A stretch of 64,000 bases of DNA from Melastoma dodecandrum (lineage: Eukaryota; Streptophyta; Magnoliopsida; Myrtales; Melastomataceae), in assembly GCA_029817715.1 (NCBI GenBank), contig JARUPY010000190.1, positions 4,278,001 to 4,342,000 on the forward strand, given 5' to 3'. The translations under genes and the position numbers were made by a program. The notes under the pieces were generated by a model. It did not search any database. It was not told where the DNA came from and worked only from the letters and a program-made list of their open reading frames with translations. This document shows, one piece after another, positions 1 to 12,273 of this stretch; within the stretch, counting starts at the first letter, position 1, and each line of letters begins with the position of its first letter.

Positions 1-115
1 AAGGGAAAATGTTATTTTGCTTTGCCTCAGTTGACTAGTATGGATTAATTTACTTGATAGGGGTGCATTTAGTCATGTCTGTGAAAGGAAGTGCTAATTT
101 TTCCCTGAAATGCAG

Positions 116-3100
116 GTTTTTGCTATGCAAGGCTTAAGTCAATATTATATTCATCAGATGACATTGTGCTTACGAACTGAGGATAATTTACTTCCAAAGG
201 ATCTATCTGATGAGCTTCCTGGATATGCTTGCCTACTCGGAAATTTGTTAGAAACTGCTGGAGTTGCCCTGTCCAAGCCTGAGGGCACTTTTGAAATGGT
301 AGGGTAATATTTTCTTTAACCTCAAAACTTCCTGGCTATCCAAGTTGGGCAAGTGATGCTTAGGGCATAAGTATTCTAATATAAAGTAATCTGGCTGTGA
401 TAGCTTGTAGAACGCAAGCTACTTGTTGGCACTTTTTTTTTGTGAAACCCTGGAGTCATTGACTGCCTGCATCGTTAACGTATAATAATTTTATCTTCTG
501 ACTGTTATGCCGTCTTAGGCTGTTGACCTGGCTGCTGTCTCAACGTCTTTACTTGAGGCCCTTCGTACCATAGAACTTGCAACTTCAGAGACCAAAGACA
601 GTAAGTTATATTATCCTATTAACATCTTATCACTGGCATATGAATTAAAAAGAATTTTATTTTTCTCTTGTCATTCTAGCTATTTTATGTTTAGAAAAAA
701 AATTATCTCATCTTCATCAATTGATATCAGGTTCTGTGCTTATGGAGGATGACGAGACATCTGATAATGACTCGACTAAAACAGTTTTAAGCCGGGATTT
801 GGAAATGCAGATATTGAATTCAATAGATTCACGCTTTCTTCTTCAACTGGTGTGTTAGCTTCTTTCTACATCTGGGTGCGAGTCACTCTTTGTTGGCCTC
901 TTTCTGCTCCACCTTCTGCTTGCTGATTCTATTTCTGATCTTTTTCTCTTATTTGTTCCATACATATTAATTATGACTGTGAACCTATGTTCTTGATATT
1001 ATGGGCAGACAAATATTCTATTTCGGAGGTCATCCCTGTCTGGAGATACAAATAATAATAGAACTTCCGAGGAGGAGATATCAGCAATCAGTGCTGCCTG
1101 TTCCTTTTTACACGCTGCTTTCAACACCTTGCCCCTGGAGCGAATTATGACTGTACTGGCCTATAGGACAGAACTTGTACCCGTTCTTTGGAATTTTATG
1201 AAACAATGCCATGAGAGTGAGAACTGGTCCTCTTTGTCTCAAGTGCCGGAGCAGTTGAGAGGCGAAGCACCTGGTTGGCTTTTGCCACTCGCAGTTTTCT
1301 GCCCAATTTACAAGTATGCAAAAGCCCTTTCCGCATCTGGTTTGTCCGGCCCATATTATTTTCTGTTGTTATCAAATGTATTATGGTTTGCCAGGCATAT
1401 GCTAATGATTGTGGATAATGAAGAGTTTTACGAACAAGAGAAGCCTCTTTCCTTGAAGGATATAAGATGTTTAATTGTCATTCTGAAGCAGGTATGTTCA
1501 GTCTAACCATCTGTTTGAATGAATTCACGGATCTTTATCTTTTCATGTTGTCTCTTTGGTTATGTCTCATGGTCTGATAACATTTGAGTAAGTTATTTTG
1601 AACTTGTTAGGGTAAAAGTTTGTTATTTTGATGGTTTTTAGGATGGAAATAAATATATTTTGTTTACATTGTTCTGTATTCTTTTTCCTTCTTTTGTCAT
1701 ATGTAAATCTATTGTTGTCTCTCTTATCGAGAAGCAAATTTAGAGGTAATGCGAAAGAGTTCTTACATTGGAGAAACTGAAAAGCAGCTAATGTGAAAGC
1801 TTTTCTTTCAGAGTGAAAATCTTCTGGTAAATCAGAATTGTTTGTCTCGGGTTTGAAAGTTTATGATTTTCTCCATTTAGTAGAGTTTGCTATAAGGACA
1901 GATGCATGTTGTTTAATTGGTTATTTTCTTGTACAGAAGAGTATTCGTTGCTTTGAACATTCCAAACTATTGGACAATTAATTAAAGTGTGTAGTCATGC
2001 TTCTTATCAACTACTTATGGGCACTCGTTTCAAAAACCCATTTATATGTTCTCTTTCCTAATGCAAGTACTTCTCTATTCTTGTTCTTTCATTATCCTTA
2101 TTTCTGAAACCAATTCTTCATAAATGGAGAATGCCTGTGCTCCTTATTGCTGAGTCGTGTTTGAATTTTTGCCTTGCGTTTCACAGGCATTATGGCAACT
2201 CTTATGGGTGATACCCATGACAGCTCCAAATCAATCAAAGTTGCCTCCAAAAGTTCCCCCTGTTAACAAGAGTCGATTAGAATCTCTACAACACAGGGTT
2301 AGCATTGTAGCTTCAGAGCTTCTAACACAGGTGCGTCCTATTCTACTGATCAGTTGTTAATAAATTTTCCGCATCCTTTTTACCAAGGGAAATAATATTT
2401 TACCAAGAGTTATAAAAACTGTAGTCAGGCCCGAGATGGGGGAGGATCTTATGATGAAAATTAGTCTTGTTAAGCTTATCCTCTCTGAAAATTAGTCTTG
2501 TAGTCAGGCCCGAGATTTTGGGAGTGGCATTATGAGCTCGATCGAGTAAGTGTAGGCTTACTGTCTTGATGATTATGCTACATTTTTTGAAGTTACAAGA
2601 CTGGAACAGCAGGAGACAGTTTGCTCCTTCAAGTGACTTCCATGCTGATGGTGTCAATGAATTTTTCATTTCTCAGGTACTGTTTTAAGTTAGGTTCTTT
2701 CTCTTCTGTTGAAATGATTTCTCAAATACTAATTAATATATTCGACTTCTTCACCAGGCGACATTTGAGAACACTAAAGCTCATGACATATTGAGAAAAG
2801 CTCCTTTCTTGGTTCCATTTACAAGCCGAGTGAAGATCTTTGCAGTAAGTCCTTGACTGGCTCACCATTTTATATACCCTGAAGTAGGTTTAGTTTGCTT
2901 TTCTCATTTCATAGGCTAATTTTAACACCAACCCCCCCAAAAAAGGAAAGGAAATGAAACAATCCATGTGATGCTTGCAGGAATTTGTTTTTTTGAGCTA
3001 TTTTTCTTTCCTGACATAATTTTTCTGAGAATGGAACTGCAGTCTCAATTGACAGCATTTCGGCAAAGGCATGGCTCTCAAGCGGTCTTTACCCGAAACC

Positions 3101-6100
3101 GATTTCGTATACACAGAGATCGTATATTGGAAGATGCATACAACCAAATGAGCACATTGTCTGAAGATGATCTGCGAGGACTGGTAAATATATATGTTTG
3201 TTTGTTTTGATCTCCCATAATCATAAATTTGAAGGAATTACTATGTTTATCTGTGTGCAGTACGAATTGATTGTATTTTGTTGTTTCGGCTGCAGATTCG
3301 TGTGAGCTTTGTCAATGAATTTGGAGTTGAGGAGGCTGGTATTGATGGCGGTGGTATTTTCAAGGATTTTATGGAAAATATCACTCGAGCAGCATTTGAT
3401 ATTCAGTATGGACTCTTCAAGGTAGCCGTTATTATTAATCACCGTTTGGGAACTTAAAAAAACTTTGATGTCATCCTGGGAATCACCACCCAATGAGATC
3501 TAAACTTGTACGCTGGCAATTTCATGATGGAATATCCTATTTTGGATTCATCTTGGTGTTTATCTTCAGGAAACATCTGATCACCTTCTTTATCCCAATC
3601 CGGGATCTGGACTTATACACAGCCAGCATCTGCAGTTTTTTCATTTTCTGGGTACTCTGTTGGCCAAGGTATTTTAGAATATGCATTACAGTTTTTCAAA
3701 AATGTGCTTTTAAGCTGCTTTTTGGTGCCAATATACATGCATAGGTTGGCTTAAATAGTAACGCTAATATACCCAACATAGTTCGCTACCCGCATTCGAT
3801 TGGAACACTAGACATTTTTAGGCTGGACTGATGGCCCATTTACGCTGGACATGTTTTCCTAAATACAAATTAGACTCTTAAGAGATATATCATGTGTTTT
3901 CTGCAGGCTATGTATGAAGGAATCCTCGTGGACATTCCATTTGCAGCATTTTTCCTCAGCAAGCTGAAGCAAAAGTGAGATGAAGTTCCAATTTTGATAA
4001 TTTGTTGCCTTTTAGTTTCTTACATGTTCTTTATCACCTTCACTGTGAAAAATGTTATTTATCTCTTGTTACTTCAATAATTGATAATAATTTCAGCAAA
4101 ATGCACTGGCAAATCATTATAATTTCATGCTTTAATAAATTATAGGCATTTGCAGGCCTCAACGATTTAAATGTGATAGTTGGTTAACCCATCCAAAGGG
4201 CAGTAAATTATGAGTTTATTTATTAGGAGAGGGATGTCAGCTTTAACATCTTTTAACGAAAGCCTCAAGAGGACTGCTTATCAGTCTAATACAGAATTGC
4301 CAAGTCACCATGTAATATGAAGCTCGATGCTTGGAGGAGATGTTGCTTGCTTCAACTTGCTAATTTTCCTTCTTTATAGCTTTCGAATGAGATGGGACTT
4401 GAGCTTTTGGTGATTATATTTTCCAGTTTCTTATGAATACATGTTGCTTCAAAAGACTTAGTACTTGCTTCTTTTCTTGTCAGGTACAACTACTTGAATG
4501 ACCTGCCTTCTCTTGACCCCGAACTGTATCGTCATCTCATATTTCTGAAGGTGCCATTTTTTAAATTTATAATGATATTCTACAACCTACCTATGTATCT
4601 GATCTGATTGATTAGTAGTGCGTGCATTTTTCTTTTTCATTCTGAGCATGCACACGATACTTGAGTTGTAGGTTATCAATTACCATCTTGCTGTGCAATA
4701 GTCATCCTCAACTATTTTGTCCTTAAGAAGCCTGTTGCCTGCCAATGTGCTTTCTGAATTTGGTGAAGTTTCTCCAACAAGAATGCCTTCATCTGATATA
4801 TTTTTTTAGTAAGCATCTGATATTGATATAGGCAGGTGGTATTCTGTATGTATCAGCTAATTTCATCCAATATCTATGATTTGCAGCACTACAAAGGCAA
4901 TCTGGCGGATTTGGAATTATACTTCGTAATTGTCAATAATGAGTATGGTGAGCAAACAGAGGAAGAGCTTCTTCCTGGCGGGAAAAGTTTGCGTGTGACT
5001 AATGAAAATGTGATCACCTTCATTCATTTAGTGGCCAATCATCGTTTGAACTTTCAGGTACAAGGCTCAGGGGTCTTCACTTTTGGGAACCTTTTGGTTG
5101 TTTTTCCTCTATCAAATATAATTCTTGAAAGATCCACAGATACGGCAACAAAGTTTGCATTTTCTGAGAGGGTTTCAGCAGCTTATACAGAAGGAGTGGA
5201 TAGACATGTTTAATGAGCATGAACTGCAGGTAAACCTGAATATTCCTTGCTCTTTCTATTTTTTACCCTCCAAAATGGTTACCCTTCAATTATTAAAGAT
5301 AACAGCGTCTCCTTCTTAATGGGATAAAAGCTTTTCAATGTTCTTGTGCTTACACTGCATAGGGTAACTTTTTTTTGTGGCAGCTTCTTATATCTGGCTC
5401 CCTCGATAGTTTGGATGTGGATGATCTGCGGAGCCATACAAATTATGCAGGAGGTTACCATAGCGTGAGTCTACCATTCTGTGGCTAATTCATTATCTCA
5501 CTATAATTGGACAACATGATTCATCCAACAATTGTTCAATGGTGTTACAATAGATCTTTAGTCAGTACTTTGTTGTATTGACTAATCCATTGTCTTTCGT
5601 CTTTCCCGAATACCAGTTGATTTGCCGTTCCTTTCCAAATTGCACTTGATTGGTTTGATATTCAAAATGATTACATAAGCCATCATCACATTCTGATCAA
5701 GTATCAGTTCAGATTTGTCTTCCACTGAGCCTTTACTGAACGCTTCCTTGCATGTTCAATTGAGATGTGTGTTCCCAAATAGATAAATATTTGTGTGGAT
5801 TACCTTGTGTGATTTGGATCTTTTCGATGACAGGAGCACTATGTAATTGAGATCTTTTGGGAAGTTCTCAAGGGTTTCTCGCCCGAAAATCAGAAGAAAC
5901 TTTTAAAGTGAGTTCAGCTCCCATTAATGATCTTGAATCCATTTCAGTATTCTGAACTTGTTTAACTATAGGTTAAACAGAGGATAATCAATTCTTCCCT
6001 CCACTGACTTTCAAGTCTTTGTAGATCTTTTGTCAGAGAATGCTAGAAGAGATACTTGTAGACTGTAATCATGGGTTGTGGAGGCATATAGATTAGTCAA

Positions 6101-6932
6101 CTCCTGGATAACATTATCTACTTAAGAAGGGGATGTGGCTTGGCGATTATCTTATCTTATGATTGCATTATTTTTCTCAGATTTGTCACTGGTTGCTCGC
6201 GAGGACCCCTGCTTGGGTTCAAAAATTTAGAGCCTTCATTCTGCATTCAAAGGTAACCAACGTGATGTTGATTTTCCCTAGTTATTGATTTTCCCAATGG
6301 TTATTGTGGAGATTTTACTAGAAACTCTATTGAGTCATGACGAGGAAGTGCTACTTGTTTTGTTCTTCTCATCTGGTGACGGGAATGTCTTGTAGGGCTG
6401 CTGGTAGTGCCACGGATGAAGCACTCGATCGTTTACCAACGTCTGCAACATGCATGAATCTCCTTAAGCTTCCCCCTTATAGGAGGTATATATTATTTGA
6501 ATCTGTCGCGGGCCTTTTCTCGCCATTCTCTCTCGTGCCCAACGTACAAATGATGTTCTGTTTTTAATATGCTCTATCTTTTTATCGTAATTCGGTTTAC
6601 ATCCTATTCAGTTCTTTGAGTGACCATCTATGGCAATTCTCATGTTATTCGTGCTCCAAAAAGACAGAGATGATAGACCAAACAAGTATGAGTAACAAGA
6701 AAAGTAACTGAAAAGATAAACTCTGGCCTGCATCAGGATGAGTGAATCTCTCTCTTCCTGAGATTCTCAACGCATTTGTTGTTTTGACCTGGCATTTTGG
6801 TCGACAGTCTTATCATTTTCCACTTTTGATCTCTCTGTACGAGTTACCATCTCACGGTTATGCAGCAAGGAGCAGATGGAAACGAAGTTGATGTACGCCA
6901 TTACTGCGGACGCCGGATTCGACTTGAGTTGA
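116..6932 (+). CDS. UPL7: E3 ubiquitin-protein ligase UPL7 (HECT), 3' part
   Basis: HECT-type E3 ligase that passes ubiquitin through a catalytic cysteine to substrate lysines. The 5' end lies outside the window; 19 exons encode the last 775 residues. Exons: 116-298, 519-600, 731-849, 1009-1491, 2187-2330, 2593-2676, 2758-2844, 3043-3183, 3296-3421, 3570-3668, 3907-3974, 4484-4550, 4887-5057, 5140-5229, 5384-5464, 5834-5907, 6181-6252, 6396-6485, 6866-6932. The summed length is in frame and ends in TGA. The HECT domain starts near RVSFVNEFGVEEAGIDGGG (from 3299). It runs through LYPNPGSG-like, FHFLGTLLAK, GNLADLELYF and ISGSLDSLDVDDL blocks to LPTSATCMNLLKLP. The TGC at 6451-6453 encodes the predicted thioester cysteine. 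The usual short C-terminal tail follows. No frameshift or stop was found, so it looks functional. The UPL7 assignment rather than another plant UPL rests on overall similarity recalled from Arabidopsis. Confidence 0.93.
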
Positions 6933-7002
6933 TGTTGCAAACAAAGGCCCAGTGTGCTTCCAATTGTCCAAAGATGGTGCCCTTGTAAAAAGCCGGCGGT
7001 CA

Positions 7003-7019
7003 CCCCCCCCCCCCCCCCC
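7003..7019. repeat. poly-C run (17 nt)
   Basis: Uninterrupted cytosine run just downstream of the UPL7 stop. Homopolymers like this slip in replication and assembly, so its exact length is unreliable. Confidence 0.9.
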
Positions 7020-8426
7020 AACCAACCAACTCCACCTCACAAAGTGAGAGACCAAAGTGTTGATCGCTCAATGGCATTTATAAAGCTCTCGCGACTCTCA
7101 TGTAAGTATACAGAGGTCGGTACCCCTCCCCCTTCTCACACGGCCTCGACCATTCTCTGTAAATTACACGGCCTAAGAAAATCAGTGTCTTATCTATCTT
7201 CTTTTCATTCTCCCAAAAAAATGCGTACAGTGAGTGTAGTACCAAAGAGGAGGGAGGGAGGGATGTCGCCAGGAGGGAGTGTTTAATTTTTTGTGTTTAA
7301 TTTAATTGCTGGGCAGTTTGCTGTTGTTAGTGGCACTGTAAATCGGAATTCTGTTTTAGGGCTAAAACAATAGAAAAGTAAAAATTGCGGGGGGAGATGT
7401 TGCTTTGTTTCTTCCTACTGTACGCCATGTTTGGCTCAGCTAATAACGACACTACTTAATCTCTATTAAATGTATTTATATTATTTTATAACATATTGTA
7501 TTAATGTATAAGAGGATTCTTATCCAATTTATAAGTAATAGTTATGGTGATCAGTTATTTATGTTAGTTTAGTAAACTGTCTTGTTAAAAGAGGCGTCCT
7601 ATTTCTTAGTGAGACATTTTGTTTCGGCCAATGAGTCTTAGGACTGTTCCCCGCGGTCATTGAGTCGGCGGAGTCGCGACAAAGGTAGGCTGCCATGGCT
7701 TTGTTCAAGTTAAAATAGTTTGTGATTTTGGATACTTTTGAAAAGTTCGAGTCTTAGTAACTCGGCTTTTAAAAGTAGAATTCTGATTACATAAAAGTTT
7801 TTGAAGTTTCTGATCGAAGGGTTTTAAAGCCAAGTTACTTAAGGCAATGAGATCCAAGGAAGGTGAATTCGTCTTTATAAAAATCGAGTTCGATGTATTA
7901 TATTTGTGAAATATTTTTGCAATTAATGTTATTTAAGATTATAACTCTTGTTGTATCTTCCCCCGCATCTTGAATGACTCTGCAACATGAGTCCACGTGA
8001 GTATGGCTTTCCCACGGCGTTATGGAGCTACTGTTTTAAAATTAGAAAGAGCATCACCCTAAATTCCCTACTTGAACAGTGGCTTTAAATATTAGCAACC
8101 CCGCCAGATTTTTCTAGTAAGTGTTGAAAGTCGCTGCTTTGAGTAGAGCGACATTAGGGTAGTAAGATCAAATCACTGCTTGGAACAGGGACTTAATGAT
8201 TTGCTACTTTCTAATTTTGAAACTCGTGATTATATTTTATAATTTTTTAAAAAACTAGCAGTAGAGATTACATTATTCGGGGTGCCATGGTCTCCGAACA
8301 GAATTTAGGATCGTGTTTGGGCACAATTTTGTTATTGTTAACGGGCCGGCCATTCTCATCACGTCTGAGAAATCCAACGTCAAAGGAAAGTCCCGTCAAT
8401 CCCATGCACGTGAGATTAAGTCAGTT

Positions 8427-8820
8427 TTTGCGTTTTACGAAATTCTTTTCTACATTTTTATGAATTTTTTTTAGTTTTGCGAAAATTTTTTGTATTTTAC
8501 GAAATTGTTATCGTTAGCGTTTGTACATTTTTATGAAGCCCATTTCAAATTTCATAAAAGCCCGTATATTTTTACGACCTATTATAAAAATTATTCGGCT
8601 CATTACAAAAATTTTTCGTAAAACTAAAAAATTTCATAAATTTACGAAATTGTTATTGCTAGAGTTTATACATATTTACAAAGCACATTTTAAAATTTTG
8701 TAAACATTCATGTACTTTTACAAATCTTTTACGAATTATTTATGTCCATTACAAAAATTTTTCATAAAACTAAAAAACTTCGTAAAAATGTAAAAAAGAT
8801 TTGTAAAAATATAAAAAACG
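8427..8820. repeat. degenerate AT-rich tandem repeat, about 145-bp unit
   Basis: Two diverged head-to-tail units can be lined up by eye. Each starts with TTTACGAAATTGTTAT, at 8496 and 8641, giving a period of about 145 bp. Each continues through a TACATxTTTA block, a CATT(A)CAAAAATTTTTC block and a run of AAAACTAAAAAA. A partial third unit lies at 8427-8495. Inside a unit the motifs TTTACGAA and TTCGTAAA are reverse complements, so the array can also fold on itself. I see no coding potential; it could be a small satellite fragment or internal repeats of a decayed element. Confidence 0.7.
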
Positions 8821-9427
8821 GCTTGGGATTTTAGCGGCTCCAATTAATTAAGAAAAGAATATGAGAAACATAAGTTACATATTAAAAGCAGGTTTTGACC
8901 CTTGAACAATAAATGAAGTGCTTGCCTTTTAAACGAAGTCAAACCTGTAACTCAATCGAATGATTTCCATGGTCAAAGGGGAAGTTATATAAATAGACTC
9001 CATTGGAAGAAGAAGGGGAAGAAGAAAGAACAAGTGATGGAGGAAGCGAAAGGAGTGGTGAAGCACGTCTTGCTGGCCAAGTTCAAGGAAGAAATCTCTC
9101 CCAAGCAGATCGAGGAGCTCATCAAGGGCTATTCCAACCTCATCGACCTTGTCCCCTCAATGAAGTCCTTTGTCTAGTCAGATCCGATCCGATCTCGAGA
9201 TCTCGCTCATCTTTTTGTTAGTTTGATAATAATTGTTTCCCTCTCGGAGGCAGGGGCACAGATGTGAGCACGGAGAACTTGCATCAAGGCTTCACTCACA
9301 TCTTCGAGTCGACCTTCGAGAGCACTGAGGGCGTCGCCGAGTACGTGGCTCACCCTGCCCATGTAGAGTTCGCCGACTTGTTCCTCCCTACCCTCGACAA
9401 GGTCATTGTCTTCGATTACAAGCCCAC

Positions 9428-10735
9428 TGTCACAGGGTCAGACAGGGGCCCTTTGTCGACCATCTAGTGAGGGTTGAGCAAGGCTGCTTAGGCGGCAGTC
9501 CGTAAAGGAGGCACGGGCTTGAGCGTTGGGTGGCGTTCATCGGTGCTCGGGGGCGAGGCTCGGGCATCGAATCTGGGCACGAGCGAGGCGTGTCCAGAAT
9601 GCGAAGGTCTCTAGTGCGAGTGCTAGAGCAGTGTTCGTGAGCGAGGCACGAGCACTTGTCCCGAATCCCTAGGTGTGGGGATCAGCTTAGGCACGAAGCC
9701 CAGGCTACACTCGTAGGTGGACTAGTGGGTGGCAGGCCGCTTAGGCGGCAATCCGTGAATGAGGCACGGGCTTGAGCGTTGGGTGGCGGTCATCGATACT
9801 CAGGAGCGAGGCTCGGGCATCGAATCTGGGCACGAGCGATGCGCGTCCAGAATACGGAGGTATCTAGTGCGAGTGCTAGAGCGGTGTTCGTGAGCGAGGC
9901 ACAAGCACTTGTCCCGAATCCCTAGGTGTGGGGATCAGCTTAGGCACGAAGCCTGGGCTACACTCGTTGACGGATTAGCGGGTGGCGGGCAGCACGGGGA
10001 GGGACGTGCATTGGAGGCAATCGTACGAGGACGCGAGCGTCCGAGTACACACTGTGGGCGGACACACAGAAAAGGGAAAACTGGCAAAGGCACGGACAGA
10101 GACGTGCTGGACAACGAACAATGCGGATGCGACGAGATGTACGGGTCGGGGAAGGAATTTGGCTGTTGGGCGCTCCTGGTGTACGAAGCTGCTGTTGTGG
10201 CGTGCCGTAGGAAGCAACGGAGATTCCACAGAGGATGCTTGTAGGTGGTTGCTAACGGAAGAGTCCTGAAGCAAGCTGCAGGCGACCCTTTGGATGGCTG
10301 CTGCAAGAGGCTGTAGTCCCTTGGCGTGAGTGCTTACAATCCTTGGTGTTCCTGACTGCTGACGACCGTTGGTATTCCGGGACTGTTGGGTTGCTCATGG
10401 CCGCATGGTGTCCAAGAGTCCATGTCATGTAATCTTATTGTAAGTCCCCTTGGCCCCTATAAAAGTGTGAGCGGGGACTTGGGTGAGACGAGAGCTTATG
10501 TAAGCATGTGAGTGTGCTTAGCGGGAGCCTGTTGTACACACGAGAGTCTCGTAGTCCCTTTGTATTATTGTGAGTGATAATACGATGATTGCCACCATCT
10601 TGTTGGGTTGAGTGTTCTGGGTCGAGGTCATTGTGTTTCTGGGATAGTAGGCTGGTCGTGCTTGGGTGGGCACGGCGCCGGGCGGGTCGCATTGCTAGGT
10701 TGAGTTGACCGTAGTAGCGTCTCGGGCCCGTTACA
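9428..10735 (+). repeat. 5' LTR with internal 253-bp duplication
   Basis: Contains two tandem copies of a 253-bp block. The copies start at GCTGCTTAGGCGGCAGTCCG (9483) and at the matching GCCGCTTAGGCGGCAATCCG (9736). Downstream lies a TATA element, CCTATAAAAG, near 10457, then GAGCGGGGACTTGGG and a likely transcript start. This LTR replaces the last codons and the 3' UTR of the HS1-like gene. Confidence 0.9.
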
Positions 10736-10737
10736 AT

Positions 10738-10750
10738 TGGCATCAGAGCG
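10738..10750 (+). other. primer-binding site of the LTR element
   Basis: TGGCATCAGAGCG lies two bases after the 5' LTR. It is one base off the common plant initiator-Met tRNA primer site TGGTATCAGAGC. Confidence 0.75.
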
Positions 10751-10757
10751 ACTTACA

Positions 10758-11585
10758 ATGAGAACCAGAACCACGAGTGAGAGATTGGAACGACTAGAGC
10801 GGCTTGTGGGTGAGGCTTCTTCCGACGTGCAGACCTCGGTCTTGGAGGACGTGGATCAACTCCGTGAGGGCGTGGCTAAGTGGGAATCTTCCATCACTGG
10901 TGTGAGCGGAGCTTTGGAGGAAAGGCTCGGCGGTTTACTCAATGGTTTGAGCCGAACCGTGGAAGAGATGCGTAGTCAGCAGGACCTTCGGAATAAGGTC
11001 GTGATCCTTAAGAGGGCAGTTGCTGCACAATCCTCCGATGGGGATGAGCGTTCGAGGGTGGGAGTCCCTGAACCTCAGAAGTTCGACGGAAGTCGAGATG
11101 CGAGGGCACTGTAAAACTTCTTGTGGGATGTGGAGCAGTACTTTGCGGTAGCAAGGATTCCAGAGAGGGAGCAGGTTTCATTCACGTCCATGTATCTTAC
11201 TGGAGATGCGAAGCTGCGGTGGCGGACGTGCGTGAAGGTCGACATGTGTGCTGACCGTCCTGCGATCGGGACTTGAGAGTCCTTGAAGAAAGAGCTAACG
11301 CATCAGTTCTTACCTTGCAACGTGAGCTGGGTTGCGAGGGAGGCGTTGAAGAGCCTCAAACACACAAGCGCCGTGAGAGAGTACGTGAATAAGTTCACGT
11401 CATTGATGCAGGATATTCCCGACTTGTTCGAGGTGGACAAGCTCTTCCACTTCCTCGACGATCCTCAACATTGGGCACAGGTCGAGCTGCGTCGACAAGG
11501 TGTGCGAGACTTGGCTTCGGCCGTGGCAGTTGAAGGCGCTCTTGTTGATCTTCGTTTGGGAGGGGGCAGCGAGCAGAATGGGTAG
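10758..11585 (+). pseudogene. degenerate gag of the LTR element
   Basis: One continuous reading frame from MRTRTTSERLERLERLVGEA, broken by two stops: TAA at 11112-11114 and TGA at 11274-11276. The N-terminal part is predicted coiled coil. The C-terminal part, through EPQKFDGSRDAR, FLWDVEQYF, GDAKLRWRT, REYVNKFTSLM and DIPDLFEVDKLFHFLDD, is the retrotransposon gag core. The second stop fits TGG to TGA (G to A). No zinc knuckle or pol domain follows. Confidence 0.85.
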
Positions 11586-12030
11586 CCTGTGATCAAAGAG
11601 GTGTGGCCACGGAACGGCGGAGGCAAGGGAAAGCGTGATGGCAGGTCGAAACCAAAGCGTGGTGATGGTGACAGCTTGGCTACCGGAGCAGATGACATTA
11701 TGAGAGATGAGTCGCGGACGGATCCAAGGCTCGCTCAGGCTGTTTCATTTGCAACGGACCTCATCGGGCATGAGATTGTCCAACGAAGGAGAGGCTGAAC
11801 GCGATTCCCGACGCCAGCGAGGATGCTTCCGAGGCTCATGTTGCTCCTTTGCAGCTCTTGGGGACGCTGCAAGAGAGGAAGGGGCATTCCAGGGAGGGGA
11901 AGATGGTGTTATTGCCGAGCGCGTGACAACCATGCAGCTGGAGAAGGGCTGCAACGGGGGCATGCTGGCAGGTGTTTCCAACAAGGCATGTGGCACGAAG
12001 GCACTCCAGAGGGTGAAGCTGGTCCAAGTA

Positions 12031-12160
12031 CCATTCCCCGAATCTCCGGATGAGGCGCCGGAGGCCGAAGAAAGTGTCGTGGAGGCACCCAAAGGGCGAA
12101 GCTTTCCCATGTTCCATTCCCCGAAACTCCGGATGAGGCGCCGGAGGTTGAACCAAGTGT
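12031..12160 (+). repeat. 83-bp internal repeat in the LTR element
   Basis: CCATTCCCCGAATCTCCGGA at 12031 recurs at 12114 as CCATTCCCCGAAACTCCGGA, and both copies continue TGAGGCGCCGGAGG. It is a short tandem duplication in the spacer where pol would normally lie. Confidence 0.75.
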
Positions 12161-12273
12161 TGCGGAGGCTGTTAGGGTAGCTAACTTGTGTTTTTTGGTT
12201 GTCAGGGACGTAGCACGGGCATGCTTTGACACGGCATCGACGAGGGCGTCAACTCCAACCGGTGGGGGTGGTT

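Larger units (their letters stand above)
6933..9036. other. UPL7-HS1 intergenic region
   Basis: About 2.1 kb between the UPL7 stop and the HS1 start. It begins with a poly-C run and probable UPL7 3' UTR, then becomes AT-rich with no open frame resembling a protein I know. It ends with the tandem A+T repeat described separately. A plausible TATA element for HS1 is ttatataaata near 8985-8995, about 45 bp before its ATG. Confidence 0.6.
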
